From Paragorgia papillata (lineage: Eukaryota; Cnidaria; Anthozoa; Scleralcyonacea; Coralliidae): a stretch of DNA of 64,000 nt. Made by a program: the position numbers and the translations under genes. Positions 31,745-44,307 of this stretch are shown here, piece by piece. Below the pieces are notes generated by a model that was not told where the DNA came from, searched no databases, and saw nothing but the letters and a program-made list of their open reading frames with translations. How positions within the stretch are numbered: the stretch's first letter is position 1; every line of letters begins with the position of its first letter. Location of the stretch: positions 880,001 to 944,000 of the forward strand of contig JAWNZC010000177.1 in assembly GCA_035771165.1 (NCBI GenBank), read 5' to 3'.

Positions 31745-34340
31745 GCCTCTCCATTTGAAACAAATATATTGTACTTCGAGACCTTTTAAGCTCGATTTCC
31801 ACTTGGCGAAAAATGTCGCGCGAAGCGACATTTTCTTTTGTCTCGTAAGCTCTCAGGTGGAACTAATTAGCCAAGACAAAAGCAAAAGGTCGCTTCGCTC
31901 GAAAAATATCACAGACACGACCTTTTTTGGTGTATTATAATTATAATTATAAGGTATATTGGAAACATTTTACTTTTAGTATTAGGTCAAAATACCAGCT
32001 GAACTGTGGGTATAAAGTATGTTGCATTTTCTAATATTGATACTTATATATTTAGAGGGGGAAATTATGTATATTCATATCTTATTCGGCACGCCCACTG
32101 GCCTGTCTAAGAGATTAGGGACCTCAAGATGCTACGACGACGACGGTGCTTAAAAAACAACATAAATTCTATAACTGAAAAAAGTCACATGATTGTAGTG
32201 AGTTTGTATTGGGGTCACAATGTTAAGGGACAGTTCATATGTTTTGGCGAGTTGACGTCGTCCTGATATAAAGAAGGAGGACGGTGTTGGCTTTACTCTT
32301 GGGATTACAAATTATACACTCTCTTTGTTTCACACTAGAATTCTTTTATTCGGAGAACGCCGTCGTCGACGTTGCCTTCGTATAGAATCTTATTAAGGTC
32401 CTTATTATGTATATACAAGGATGCCCACCAAGTAAACTAAAAGCTACTTTCCATTGCGTCAGCTTTGCAGAGCGCTTTCAATTTCCAAAGCGAATTAAAC
32501 AATGAACACTCTCCCCTGCGCGGGCGAAGCGGATCCAATGGGAAGTGGCCTGCTTAAGACCTATAGATTAAACGTGAAACTTTTCATGTCCGAATCTAAT
32601 GATGTAATCAAATTCTGAAAACGTAAGCTCGCTTCAGACAACTGCGTAAAATTCTATGTTAAAATGCACACGGGCTGAAAGCTCAGACAGTCAGAGTCAG
32701 ACTGATTTAAATTTCTCCAAACAACATGGTGTAAACCTACAAAAATATCATCTAAAATATTATCGCTATGCTTCAAGCAATAACACTCTATCGGCAACCA
32801 TGGCGGTGTTGAGGTTACTAGTAAGACTGCAAATTATTCAGTCCACGATTTGTTTTAGTTCAAAAATGTTTTCGTATACTTGGGCCGTCGTCGTGACGTT
32901 CCATTGTATTCGCTGGATTAAAAAAAAAAGAGAAAAAAAGGCACTTAAATGTCTAAACCATGAAAAGGGAAAAATACTTTGGCAAAAAGGTAAGAGTTTA
33001 TATTTTCAAGAAAACCGCGTTTGAATTTTTTCAATATTATAAGTATACCAGTGAATATGTGCGTGGGTTTTAAATTGATGTGTTTTTGTCTTTTGGTGTA
33101 CTCTCTAATCCTTTTGAGTTTTGACTATAGTATTTGTCTTTTGGTGTACTTTCTAATCCTTTTGAGTTTTGACTATAGTTAGAACATTAATTATTTCCAC
33201 CTTAATCTTGTTCTTTAATCACTAATGTCTTTAAGTGAAGGTAGGACATATACAATGGTGGAAGTTTGTGTATGCATGACTGTTCCCCAAAACGCATAAA
33301 CGGACGTGGCATGCTGCGAATGGACCGCCTTCAGAGTGCATGGAATTTTAATACGCCCGAGAAACGATCGGCCGAATTTTTAATAAGCCAACAACGAGCT
33401 TTCTATGCACAATTCATGAACATACTCTTGGTGGGTCACTTCTCTCAAGCCTCATCGCCTTAACGTTCTTTTCAAACCATATGTTACACGAGGATCTAGG
33501 GACATCATATATAGATTTGAACACTAAGAAAAGATCAGCCGACGAAATTGCCGGTTTCGGACTTCGTAAATCAAATGCAATTGGAGTCCACCGATGCATG
33601 TGAAAGTGGTTGTCTACTACATTAGATTGGAAGCCAGACGCTGCATAACAAGCCAGTAGTGACAGGTTAGAGTTTGCTTTATACGTTTTGCTTTAAAAGT
33701 GTAACTCACTAGCGTACGTGTTCGTGATTTGAAGTACAGAGTATATAAACACTACTACACCGCCGGCTTACATACCGATCAGAATCACGCTGTGTCTGCA
33801 GCTGGATTGTACTGATTTCTGAGACATTTCCTTGGACTATTCAAGCCTTTGAGGTTTTGATTATACTTACTAAATTGTGTTTCTAATTTATCGAGGCATC
33901 GGGGACAATTTGCAGTGATTTTCTGACAAAGGAAGACTATTAGTTCCTTTATAAGAGTATCTAACTAAGTCTAGGTATAGTTCTGTTTACTACTCACGAC
34001 CTTGAATGATTAAATTCAACTGCAACACAAGTACTCATGAATCCTCTCAGCCAACCAGTCGGATAAACAACTGAGACCGACACGATTTCGTCAAAAGCTT
34101 TTAGACAACCCTTTAATCATCAAAATATGGACGACATTGTGCTACAGATAACTTGTATACCTATATATAAGAATGATCGCTGGAACAAAAACATTTTTCC
34201 ACACTAGGAATATTACATATTGACATATGCAATTGTACCTGCTTATACATATATTCCCAAGACCACTTACTTCCCAGCCAACGCATTCTCATTAATTCAT
34301 TTCATTGAGGACACGAAAGTGTATTAAGCTGAGCTTGCTA
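31743..34340. other. Spacer between the AP-2 genes, no recognised gene
   Basis: It contains a foldback piece (tcgcgcgaagcgacattttc) at about 31815, an arm fragment of the 13585-13995 MITE family near 32450-32545, and a direct duplication of about 45 bp (gtcttttggtgtactctc/tttctaatcc) at 33090-33180. The frames at 32656-33024 and 33266-33463 have no recognisable motif. Confidence 0.5.
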
Positions 34341-35319
34341 GCTTTTTAACTGAAGACTCTTCGTAATCTGGGTCCGGCTCGAATACCGATACGAACAAAC
34401 ACGCCCCCACGGCCGTTATAGTTCTAATTCAAACAACTGGTATAGTTATCTATAGTTGTTCTTAACTTTTAAACTATTTCAAGGTTTCTAGCACTTGTGG
34501 CGCAGCCGCTCTAGCCCTCGGCCGTTCTTGACGACTATTGTTGTTGGATTAATGTTGGATTTGTGCGGAGGGGGGGATTAGATGTACGCCATATGATCAC
34601 GTTTGGAGGCATTGATAATAAGTCTTCTGGATTACTCTGTATTCACATACAGTAGTGCTAAAAATTCTTTCCCGACTTCTTTATGCTCCGTTCTGAAAGG
34701 CCAGACGATCCAATTAATTAGTCGGGTGTTTTGTGATATGGGAAGTCGATCTGCAAGGCATATAAGGATCATATTTTGTCCGGAACATTAACATTTGCCC
34801 AGTTCCGCATATTAGCCTACACTCAGGTCTCAGGATGATTTATGGCCTGTTTATTTGGAGCCGAGTTACCCTAAACTTTACATTCTGTTTATATGAAAGC
34901 GATTTACCTGCCAAGTTGTAATATTTGAGATGATTATCATCAACGAAAGTGACATGAAGCGACGAAAATCAGAAAGTTTATCCCGCTATAGCCGAGCCGG
35001 TTACCCAAGGAAAAGTGTTTATATGGGGAAATGTTTATCCCGCTTTGCCGAGATCCCGGCTGCCGTCTGTCTCATAAACACTGCATCACATGCGGTGGGG
35101 AAAACAGTGTCGGTGGGGAAAACAGTGTTTGCTCTCAGTGCCGACCGGCCGGGTAACTCATCTCCAGGCATATATATAGACGCCCGCTACGTGTGAATTT
35201 TATAAGGAAGTCAAATCAAAGATTTTCGGCGTGGATATTTAAAAAATGTAGCGTATATATACTGTAGAGTGCGATATATATATATATATATATATAGCCG
35301 CTCACTCCGTGGTCACTTA
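34341..35319. other. Spacer with CCGGTT-rich fragments
   Basis: tatcccgctatagccgagccg and cccgctttgccgagatccc near 34980-35060 resemble the ends of the CCGGTTAACCGG elements elsewhere. A short (TA)n is at about 35275-35295. No gene. Confidence 0.45.
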
Positions 35320-35547
35320 GGGGCTGTTTACATGAGCCGGGTTAACTGGGCTCACGCGATTGATTAGGATCATCCTCACTATGGTTTTAAAACTCGCATA
35401 AACTAAATGTACAAAGAAGAATTGGTTCAGTTTAGATGTAAACGAATCCTAACGTTGATTAAAATCTCCTTTTATGGCCGAGGAAAGAATTTCGTGACAC
35501 GAGTCAGCCCGGTTAGCCGAGTTAGCCCGGCTCATGTAAACAGCACC
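35320..35547. mobile_element. 228-bp Harbinger-like MITE with TTA target duplication
   Basis: Ends GGGGCTGTTTACATGAGCC and GGCTCATGTAAACAGCACC are inverted repeats flanked by TTA at 35317-35319 and 35548-35550. A three-base TTA/TAA duplication is typical of PIF/Harbinger. An inverted copy with one end lost lies at 45815-46023, and a fragment near 21345-21410. Confidence 0.85.
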
Positions 35548-36660
35548 TTACAGCCCTTTTTAGTTCTGTAAGCGATGCAAATTGTAGTTCCGGTTTGTTA
35601 AGACCACCCTGCTATATATACAATACAATATAAGTTGTTCACAAGTTTTGGTGTTTTTATTTGCTGGTCAAACTATATTTGTGAGTGTGGCCAGTGGCGT
35701 GCTGGCACGGGGGGCCGGGGGGCCATGGCCCCCCAGTGAAGATTTTTTAGGGGGCGCCAAAATTGCCCCCGAAGGACACAAAAACGTTAGCCAGAATTTT
35801 GTCAGAATCTGATAAGCCAAAAAGAGAAACAAGAGTTTGAGATTGTGGAGAAGCTTGTCAGCTTGGAGACAATGCACTGTCTTTTATCGAGATCTCAGTA
35901 CCTGTGGAAAAATTTGCAGTTCACAGTAACACAACACCTCGCGCCCTGCAACACCTTTCCGAATCCCGTCTGGAAAAAGCTATTTTAGATGTTCAAATTT
36001 TGATTTTTTTTTCTCCCAGATCCCCCTACTAGCCCACATGTCGGAAACCTTAGCCTCTGTGTTGGGAATTCCCGGCGCCACAGCTGAACCATGGGGGGGG
36101 GGGGGACGCCAAATTCACTGTTGGCCTCCCCTGACGAACAAAGGCCAACACGCCACTGACTGTGTGGCCACTTATATATAATTATAGCAGCCAGTCAGCT
36201 TGACTGCACTGCGAACTGCAAACTCTCCTCGTCATTAATATTCAGTAATAAGCTGTATACCACTTCACTTTAAAAGTTGTTGTGATCACCAAACTTGAAG
36301 CCTGTCACAGTTCCAACAACTTCAGACCGCGCGGTATTGTTTGTGACAAGTTGCTAAAAGCTTTTTGGTAGCAACAATGCTTTTAGCAGCCTCATGCACG
36401 TCAATGTTACAACTTGCTCACAGACTTTCTGTTGTGACTGGAGCATGAGATCTTGTTCACAAACTTTGACGGTGAGGTTTTTACTTGCATACACATGGGA
36501 AGTTTTTTAGGGTATTGCGTGAAAATTCGCAGCGTTGTTGAGCGACTTGACAAAGGAGCTGTGCCCTGAAATATTGTTTTAAATTAGCCGTTTCTTATGG
36601 TATATATAGGGAATTGTCTATTAACGCTAAATAGAGTGCTAGTGTATACGAGAGATGGAG
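35548..36660. other. Spacer with G-rich dispersed-repeat fragments
   Basis: gtggcgtgctggcacggggg at about 35695 and its inverse-like end near 36150 (acgccactgac) suggest one element of about 480 bp at 35690-36170, enclosing a G run of about 11 at 36092. No gene. Confidence 0.5.
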
Positions 36661-36666
36661 CTATAT

Positions 36667-36724
<58 letters not shown>

Positions 36725-36778
36725 GGGAGAGAGGAGAGAGGAGAGAGGGAGAGGGAGAGGGAGAGAGAGAGAGAGAGA
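36667..36778. repeat. (GA)n dinucleotide array
   Basis: About 110 bp of GA with GGAGAG interruptions. Confidence 0.95.
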
Positions 36779-37070
36779 AATTTTATTTAAAATATATACA
36801 ATAGGATAAGTAATTAAAATACCAAACATTCAGTCAAGAAGTCAAGAATCAGGTACAATAGACCGGATTTAGGGACCAAATGATTGTAGTTCACGTTTGA
36901 AAGATTTTACCGTTTGTAAAATTTTTGTAGTTCTTAACTTTTAATAGAGGAATATAGTTTTACAGTGGAAAGTATAGTTTTTAGGAACTTTTATCAAAGT
37001 GGATATATATAATTATGCATATATACTAAAATCATGATTATATTAAGATCTTAACCGCCTCAGCGACCGG

Positions 37071-37140
37071 TCTGTTGCTCAGTGGTCAGCCTCTACAGCA
37101 TAGCTTATACAGCAGGTCGGGGCTTCGATAGTCTAGCCTG
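37071..37140 (+). mobile_element. tRNA-like SINE head
   Basis: tgttgctcagtggtcagc resembles a tRNA A-box and gtcggggcttcgatagtc a decayed B-box, about 40 bp apart. No acceptor stem closes, so it is a SINE fragment, not a tRNA gene. Confidence 0.5.
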
Positions 37141-38764
37141 GTGTTGCATATTAATTTTCCACGGTTTGGTCTTTGATCAGATATACATATAATATATGAA
37201 AAATATGCCATTATATAAAAATATAATATGTAATATTTCATAACATAATAAAATAATATATAGAGAATAATACATGGATGTGCGGAAATATGAAATTTAT
37301 TTCGAGTGTTGACCATCAGTCAACACGAGAATTTCGAGTGTTGACTGTTCAACACGAGAAATAAATTTCATATTTCGAGTGTTGACTGTTCAACACGAGA
37401 AATAAATGTCATATTTCCAAGCATCCATGTATTGTTCTGTTTATTATATAAAAAAATTGTCCTATTGCCTTGCAAAAATTGCATTAAACTATAATGCTGA
37501 TTCAGCGATAATCGTCACATGTGCGTGCGATTATCATAAATAATCGCACATGTGAGATTATCACTTTTATTAGTGGCGGAAAAATCAATAAAACACTCTA
37601 TTTTATATAATAAAAGGTTTTAATGGATGTGGAAGTTAACCTTCTTGGCGTATATTTATACATAATTTTGATAGAGTAATTCGCAAGAAAATGTTTGGTA
37701 GAATCCTAAGTCGATTCAACCTTGTTCCAGTATATACTGGCTACACACGCCGTATTTTTAGTTTTCTTAATTTCGACCCTATGGTCACTCATCGTGTACT
37801 CGTTCTATTTTTAACGTTTCATATTTGTTGCCTTTGTGAAGACTGAATATAAGCCCTGCCTTAGAATTATTTAATTACTATTAAGTCTTGGTGTCCGTTG
37901 TGAACTGGTATCATTATTGTTGTTATTTTGCTGGAAATAATTTTTCTTTATATGTCGTCGTCACGCACTGTAGCTTGTCTGGAGAAATGTGGTGTTTTTA
38001 TTAAGTCAAAACCACTTGAAGCACCACCAGTAAAAAAGATATGCTTTTGTGACTTTTTGTTGGCTGTAATATATACCTGAAAAGTTTCTTTAATCATCAG
38101 TATATCTATTTAAGCTTTTGCTCATATCATCACCTTCATCTCAAGTTATCTCTGGCTCTAGAAATTGAATCGGAACTTTAAGGGTAAATGAGTTTTCTTT
38201 ATTTAAACGTAATATATATACTGATGTATATATCTACTGTATATGTACTTTGTCAATTAAAATATTATTTTATAAATGATCAACTGTGTGCTAGAAATAT
38301 TTAAAATGTAGTAAATAGTTTTATCTTTTTTTTATATATACATGTTCTAATGTCTAGTCGAGCATTGGTATACTAGTAAGGCATTAAGGGTGTAGTTATT
38401 ATTACAAAATACATCACCTAATGCAGATACATGCACATACAATAAAATGGTACAAACTTTTATACAGTGTTCAAATTAATTCTTTAACATAACAGTATTA
38501 TAGAATAAATATATATTTATTTAAGGACATAACAGTATATTATTAAGATGTAGTAATATCATATTTTATGAAGTTTAGACTGCGTGGAAACCCCACTGTG
38601 ATGTCAAGCTTTCCAGCTAAGTAGATACTTTGTGAGACTAATGAGAACGGACACAATTGACACTTGACGGAAGTGATTTTATCTATAATAATCTGATATA
38701 GATATAAATGTTCCAGCTTAATTAGTAAATAGAAAAAGTCAGGTCGGAGGCGTCGTCGTCAGCT
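37141..38764. other. AT-rich region 5' of AP-2B
   Basis: Foldback ttcgagtgttgac / gtcaacacgag units repeat at 37294-37405. A palindrome atcgcacatgtg lies near 37540. The rest is AT-rich with no coding-like frame. It would include the AP-2B promoter if the proposed first exon is right. Confidence 0.45.
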
Positions 38765-38861
38765 ATGGAGTTTTTAAACTTGAGATCATTAAAACATCTT
38801 CCTAAACAATACAAGATGCCCACGATGGCCACAGGCTTAACGGATTTTTCTTCACGGATAA
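38765..38861 (+). CDS. TFAP2-like: Candidate AP-2B exon 1
   Basis: ATG, then MEFLNLRSLKHLPKQYK and MATGLTDFSSRI, then donor gtaatt leaving one base, the phase exon 2 needs. It begins MEF, as does the second possible start of AP-2A. There is no other support, and the donor is only moderate. An exon elsewhere in 35-41 kb is possible. Confidence 0.35.
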
Positions 38862-41800
38862 GTAATTGGACCTATACTCTTATCTTAGCTATTGTAGACT
38901 ATAGAGAGAATATATATATATATATATATTGTAGAAAACTCAATTGAGGAAATAATGTTATAAGTAGAGAAAATAGTTTTGAATATGATAATAAAAAAGA
39001 ATAATTAGATATATAAAGTGTGCAGTGACTAGAGGAGCACAGGCTTTCGAGCTAGCCACCTTAAACGGACAATTAGCGAATTGAGAATTATAAAAATCAA
39101 AATTAACTTGGTATTAAACAGAATTTTGGGTTAGTAAGCGCACAGAATTTTTAACGATTTTATTCATTTATGTGAAAGATAAATAATAGAACTTACTTCC
39201 ATATAAAAACAATAAAACTATATAATATTCATATAATTATTAAGAATTTGAATAATATAATGTTGTAGATTTAGATAGAAAATCGCAACGCAATTGATGT
39301 CAAAAGAAATAGCAAATTAGAAAAATTCACTTAAAAATGTTCATGCCTGTTATGATTTTTTAGTATTTGCTAGATTTTTATCTTTCACCTTAATTTATTC
39401 TCCTTGTTAATTAAAGATCACTGTATTAGGTAGTATTTATTTTTTATTTTAGAGTATTATTTATTAGATTATCTTAATACATTTCAACCATAACGAAATG
39501 AATTATATTTATAATGTATTTAGGACTTCTAGTAGGATTCTTTACTGTTATTTATATTTTCTGACCGTATAAATTTGGAAATTTTTTATCTGCAATTTGA
39601 GTTCGCCGCCCCCGATTAAGCGCCGCATATGAGAGAAAAAATATTAAAGAACGCCGCCCTCGAATAAGCGCCGAATTGTTCGAGCCAAACTAAAAAACAA
39701 CTACAGTACATCTCAATGTTAAATCAGCCTCGGAAATGTATTCTCCTGTATTACAGTGTTTTTAAGTACAAAATGACAATATGACAATAGTCCGACCAAC
39801 TGCAGGCGGTCTCGTTTTAATAAGCTGACTACAAAGGCCCTTATATAACTCTATGGCCTTCAGTGCTGCGGCAGTGTTGAAACGACATTCCAAATATGGT
39901 ATAAGGTTAGATATACTGCCAAAACAGAGAACGTAGGAGTCTGACGAAGGGCATTCGCTCGAAACGTTAGACTACTACGTTCTCTGTTTCGGCAGTATAT
40001 CTAACCTTACTATATTTCGATTATAATTTCTATATCAAGCCACAATATAGACAAAGAAACTAAGTTCCTGTGGCGTAGTAGTCGTGGTAACGTAACATGT
40101 TTCTAACCTGCAATCTGGCCAATCTTCTCGCCCATCCGCCGCGAGGACGAGAATAATGCCTGATACTCAGGTTACATGTTTCAGACGATTTTTCCACCTT
40201 AGGGGGCAGACCCCTCGGGGAGAGACTTAATGAAAAAATTGCGAATTTTCTTTTTGATTTCCTCCCGTGGTCTTTTGCTGGTGGATGAAATGAAGAGGGT
40301 TTCATCTTATCACAGATTTATTAAATTGGTTTGGCTAAGATAAGACTTTAATTAGATAAGATAAGAATTTTAAATGAATTGAAATGTATATTAAAACTGA
40401 TCATAGGATTTGGTAGATTTCAGACTAGTTAATTTATTTTTCACGACATCAAACTGGCTGTCAGTAATTAAAATTATTAAAAGGGCCGTTGATTTATGTC
40501 TTTCTAATTAGGGTTAGGGTTAAGACTGCCGTGACATGAATTAACTGTTGTCGTTGTATTCGTTGCGAGACTAATTGCTATGATTATGCGCAAACACATT
40601 TATCAGACCCCTATATTATAATATGGTGTGCGTGTGTGTGGTGGTGGTGGTAGTGGTGATAGTAGTGGTGGTAGTAGTGGTGGTGGTGGTAGTGATAGTA
40701 GTGGTGGTAGTAGTGGTGGTGGTGGTAGTAATGGTGGTAGTGGTGGTCGTAGTGGTAGTAGTGGTGATAGTAGTGGTGGTAGTAGTGGTGGTGGTAGTGG
40801 TGATAGTAGTGGTGGTAGTAGTGGTGGTGGTGGTAGTAATGGTGGTAGTGGTGGTGGTAGCGGTGATAGTAGTGGTGGTAGTAGTGGTGATAGTAGTGGT
40901 GGTAGTAGTGGTGATAGTAGTGGTGATAGTAGTGGTGGTAGTAGTGGTGATAGTAGTGGTGGTAGTAGTGGTGGTGGTAGTGGTGATATTAGTGGTGGTA
41001 GTAGTGGTGGTGGTGGTAGTAATGGTGGTGGTAGTGCGGGTAGAGTTGTTTTGTTGGTGTTGGTGGTGGTTGGTGGTAGTAGTGGTGGTGGTAGAGTTGT
41101 TGTTGGTGGTGGTAGTAGTGGTGGTGGTAGTAGTAGTAGTGGTGGTGGTGGTGGTAGTAGTAGTAGTGGTGGTGGTGGTGGTAGTAGTGTTGGTGGTGGT
41201 GATGGGGAGGCGTAGACTACTTTATAACCAGCCACTGCTTTATTTCTATTTTAGACATGATGACACACTTGCCTTCAAACGAGCAGCATATTCCGCAAAA
41301 AGTGCAGATGATTAAGAAAGAAGCAAATGACACTACCAGCACGTGTCAAAACGAAAGAAATGTTACGTTACCGAAACCATGGCAACGAACTATGGCGCCC
41401 AGTTCGTTCTTCAGTTCAGGCAGTGTTCCGTCAAACTATGGCCCGTCCAGAGTAATAAGAAGCGAAGAAAGCACTCGAGAAATAAACACAAATACCTCAG
41501 AACCTTACGACAACGTTGAAACAACAACCTCAGCAATCGCAACGCAGTCGTTCAACTACAAACCAGATACAACAACCTCGCAAAGAAACGTTCAACCGTC
41601 CAAACAAAGAAAAACAAAACACGAAAACTTTTCTTCTTTTAAGAGAACGTGGGTTAGTTCGGGCCAAAAAGAACATGATACGGTACTTCAGCAAAGAATA
41701 AAAGAATGGAAGGAAAAACAAGCAATGTGGCAGTCTATACGAGATATGCAATCTAATCCAGCATTTACTTTAACAACCCCTCGTTTTGCGCCGCCACCAG

Positions 41801-42221
41801 ACATGACCGACGTCAATCCGTACAGTTACGAAACAAACCAGTATCCTATGTTGGCTGAGAGGAACTTGTATTACACTACAGCAACAGAGGATTTAAACAC
41901 CATTGGGGAAAGTTCTAGAGCAGTGTCCACTGTGGTTACGTCGTATGAAGCACGTGAACCTGTAATCAAAGAAGTAGTGTCATTGGCAGGGACAAAAGAA
42001 CACAGAGAGATAGAGACAGTAACTAGTATTGGCGAGAGCCGGTGTAAAAGAGCAAGATTAAGTCTAGGTAGGCTTTATGGTAAATATTGTTACAACAAGA
42101 ACAAGAAGAAGAAGAAGAAGAACAACAACAACAACACTAACAACAAACAACAAACAACAATAACAACAACAACAACAACAGCAGCAGCAACACCAACACC
42201 ACCAACAACAAAAACAAAAGC

Positions 42222-42283
<62 letters not shown>

Positions 42284-43480
42284 AACCCAACAACAACAAC
42301 AGCAGCAACACCACCACCACCAACACTATCAACAAAAACAACTATCGTTATTAATATTACTCAAGTTATTTTTGTTTTTCGTTCTTCGACAGATGACTGT
42401 TCAAGTTTAGACAAACACGACTCAAGCGGGAGTGGAACTAGTGAAACAGACGATTCACCAAACACCGGGAAATACATCTCTGATCTTGCACAACCATTTT
42501 CAAACATCCCAGATGACCATCAAGTTGCTCATATCAACGGCTTAATGAGCCTACCGTCTAATCGAGATACTCGGTATGGTATCACTTATGGTGAACTCAA
42601 ACGCAGATGCAATCCCCCTGAATCCTTAACACGAGTTGATTTGGTGGCTTATGTCAGACACTCAAAAAGCTCCGGTCGGAACTTGCTTGATAAATACCAA
42701 ATAGTGTCTTCGAACCGTACGGCTAAACCAACCGTCTTGTCTAAGATGTGTGAGAACGAGGCACGCGTCCTTGGTGATGGGATACTCCGAATGAATTGTG
42801 ATTACTTTCCTGGGGAGATTCTAGCGCAGACCGCGGCAGCGCGACTGAAAGAATCAGTAAGAAGTACAAGAGAAGGGCGAAAGAAAGACGAAAATGAAAC
42901 ACGCAAAAATGAAATAAATAAAAAAATGTATGACATTGAAATTACAAGGTAGGTCTTTTTCATTGCAATAATACATCTAAAGTCTTAACTAGAAAGAGTT
43001 ATAATACTGTGGAATACTGTGGAATACTGTAGAATACTGTAGAATACTGTAGAATACTGTAGAATACTGTAGAATACTGTAGAATACTGTAGTATACTGT
43101 AGAATACTGTAGTATACTGTGGAATACTGTAGAATACTGTAGAATATTGTAGCATACTATAGAATACTGTAGAAAACTGTAGAATACTGTAGAAAACTGT
43201 AGAATACTGCATACGTAGAATATTGTAAAATCAAGCCCCTGACAGTAAATTGTATAAAAGGCCGGGAATTATAAATCAAATTGTTTTCTTGTTTTTTTCT
43301 AGGTCGATGTTAAAAGAAATATACGACCTTCTTCTTTCTGAGAAAGACAGTGATGAAATGAAACAGTTCGAGTTGGCCTCTCACACGTTTGGAACAGCAA
43401 ATCTTATGAACCATCTCACATTGTTTGATCGGTTCTTTGAAGATTATCAAACCAGTCTTACAATTTACAAGAAAAAGTGA
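38765..43480 (+). CDS. TFAP2-like: AP-2-like transcription factor B (4 exons, about 547 aa; first exon tentative)
   Basis: Paralogue of the minus-strand AP-2A. Firm exons 41255-42067, 42393-42948 and 43303-43480 join with phases 1 and 2, the same as AP-2A. Shared blocks are IPDDHQVxHINGxMSLP, TRYGITxGELKRR, the basic RHSKSSGRNLLDKY, LSKMCENEARVLGDGI, YFP, and FELASHTFGTANLMNHL. AP-2B keeps the canonical PPE of the AP-2 domain (CNPPESL), where AP-2A has GFPEFL. Exon 2 holds an IKKE sumoylation-type site at the same relative place as IKSE in AP-2A. Exon 2 starts in phase 1, so an upstream exon is required. The only good candidate found is 38765-38861. It would function in the nucleus as a dimer, possibly with AP-2A, which is inference. 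Confidence 0.8.
39905..40025. repeat. Palindromic repeat with CTGACGAAGGGC...GCTCGAAACG core, copy 2
   Basis: aaggttagatatactgcc and acagagaacgtag at the left pair with ctacgttctctgt and ggcagtatatctaacctt at the right. They enclose the core ctgacgaagggcattcgctc. The outer arms are about 35 bp. Confidence 0.8.
40622..41205. repeat. GGT/AGT trinucleotide array
   Basis: About 580 bp of (GGT)(AGT)(GAT) triplets ending about 50 bp before AP-2B exon 2. The Gly-Ser and Val frames over it are artefacts. Confidence 0.97.
41255..42067 (+). CDS. TFAP2-like: AP-2B exon 2 (disordered N-terminal region)
   Basis: Acceptor tctattttag, donor gtaggc. It encodes 270 whole codons, including VQMIKKEANDTT, KPWQRTMAPSSFFSS, KHENFSSFKRTWVSSGQ and FTLTTPRFAPPPDM, ending SRCKRARLSL with a basic patch. 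It is rich in S, T, N and Q. Identity to AP-2A exon 2 is weak apart from the sumoylation-type site. Confidence 0.82.
42095..42350. repeat. (AAC)n array in AP-2B intron 2
   Basis: AAG, AAC and ACA triplets fill most of the 325-bp intron (42068-42392). The exon 2 frame happens to stay open through it to a TAA at about 42352. Confidence 0.95.
42393..42948 (+). CDS. TFAP2-like: AP-2B exon 3 (DNA-binding domain)
   Basis: Acceptor ttcttcgacag, donor gtaggt. 184 whole codons: acidic DDCSSLDKHDSSGSG start, NIPDDHQVAHINGLMSLP, RYGITYGELKRRCNPPESL, AYVRHSKSSGRNLLDKY, TVLSKMCENEARVLGDGI, CDYFPGEILAQ. This is the clearest AP-2 match in the window. Confidence 0.9.
42998..43217. repeat. 10-bp (AGAATACTGT)n minisatellite in AP-2B intron 3
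   Basis: About 21 tandem decamers, with gtagtatact and gtagaaaact variants toward the end. Confidence 0.96.
43303..43480 (+). CDS. TFAP2-like: AP-2B exon 4 (dimerisation end and stop)
   Basis: Acceptor gtttttttctag. It encodes SMLKEIYDLLLSEKDSDEM, FELASHTFGTANLMNHLTLF, DRFFEDYQTSLTIYKKK and TGA. It is collinear with AP-2A exon 4. An AATAAA lies at 43640-43645. Confidence 0.9.
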
Positions 43481-43775
43481 TCTGAAGTGAGTAGTGAACA
43501 AAAGTAAACTAAACTAAAGTAAACATGATAGAATTGTTGTCGTCATTCTGACGGAGTTTCCAAGAAACTTGTCTTGTCGTTAGTAGTCATTTTGGAATTA
43601 AAACAAAACCGCAAGCCAAGTGTTAGACACCAAGTTAAAAATAAACCCAACGATTACAACGAGAATCTCAATATTTAGTAGGCAAACATGCAAAATTTGA
43701 AGATGTTTGGATAAAAAAAGTTTAAGAAAGTATGTATTGTTTTAGGGAAAGCGTGTTTACTCAAACCAGGGCGCT

Positions 43776-43812
43776 TTAAAACATCCTTTTAATGTTTTAA
43801 AGCGCCCTGCTC
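43776..43812. repeat. Short palindrome in AP-2B 3' flank
   Basis: cagggcgctttaaaacat pairs with atgttttaaagcgccctg around a short loop. It could form an RNA hairpin if transcribed, about 300 bp past the stop. Confidence 0.7.
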
Positions 43813-44307
43813 AGACTCGGTATAACCATACTAATTTTGAGGTGCTAATTAGTTTTATTATTTTTTAACACTAAACTCCAATTTTCTCGTCAATTCCAAT
43901 ATGACAAATTCTTATTTATGTCTTTCATTTTCCCTGAAAGGGAAGCGGCTCATTCTAAACGCCGATAAAACATCTAAAAATATTTAACTATGCATGCCGT
44001 AATTTGTAAATTAATCGACAGCTTAGCGATGGTTTTAAGTAAATAAACGCATACACATGAACGTTTGTAATTGTCTATAGTTTACGTGCTCGAAATACGT
44101 CAAAGTAAAAGTTGTTTGAAATATTTTGATTAACAATATCACGCGCGTTGTTGTTGTGGAACAATTTTATATTTTCACTCTGTTTGATGTTAGATAATTT
44201 TTACTCGTCAACACTGCAAATCCCTAAAAAACATGTTTTAATTAAGAAAAAATCTTGTTTCAAGATTTTCTTGTCCCGTCTGGGTTTTCTTGACAATATA
44301 TTTTGTC

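Larger units (their letters stand above)
38862..41254 (+). other. Proposed AP-2B intron 1
   Basis: It contains AT-rich sequence, the palindromic repeat at 39905-40025, a unique-looking block to 40620 and the GGT array at 40622-41205. A short run tagggttagggttaag near 40508 is a chance telomere-like motif. Confidence 0.4.

Noticed and set aside
32656..33024. 122-codon frame as a possible gene
   Set aside because: No recognisable motif, no splice support, in a spacer with repeat fragments. The basic KKKREKKALK stretch comes from an A-rich run.
40505..40525. Telomere repeat
   Set aside because: Only about two TTAGGG units; a chance match.
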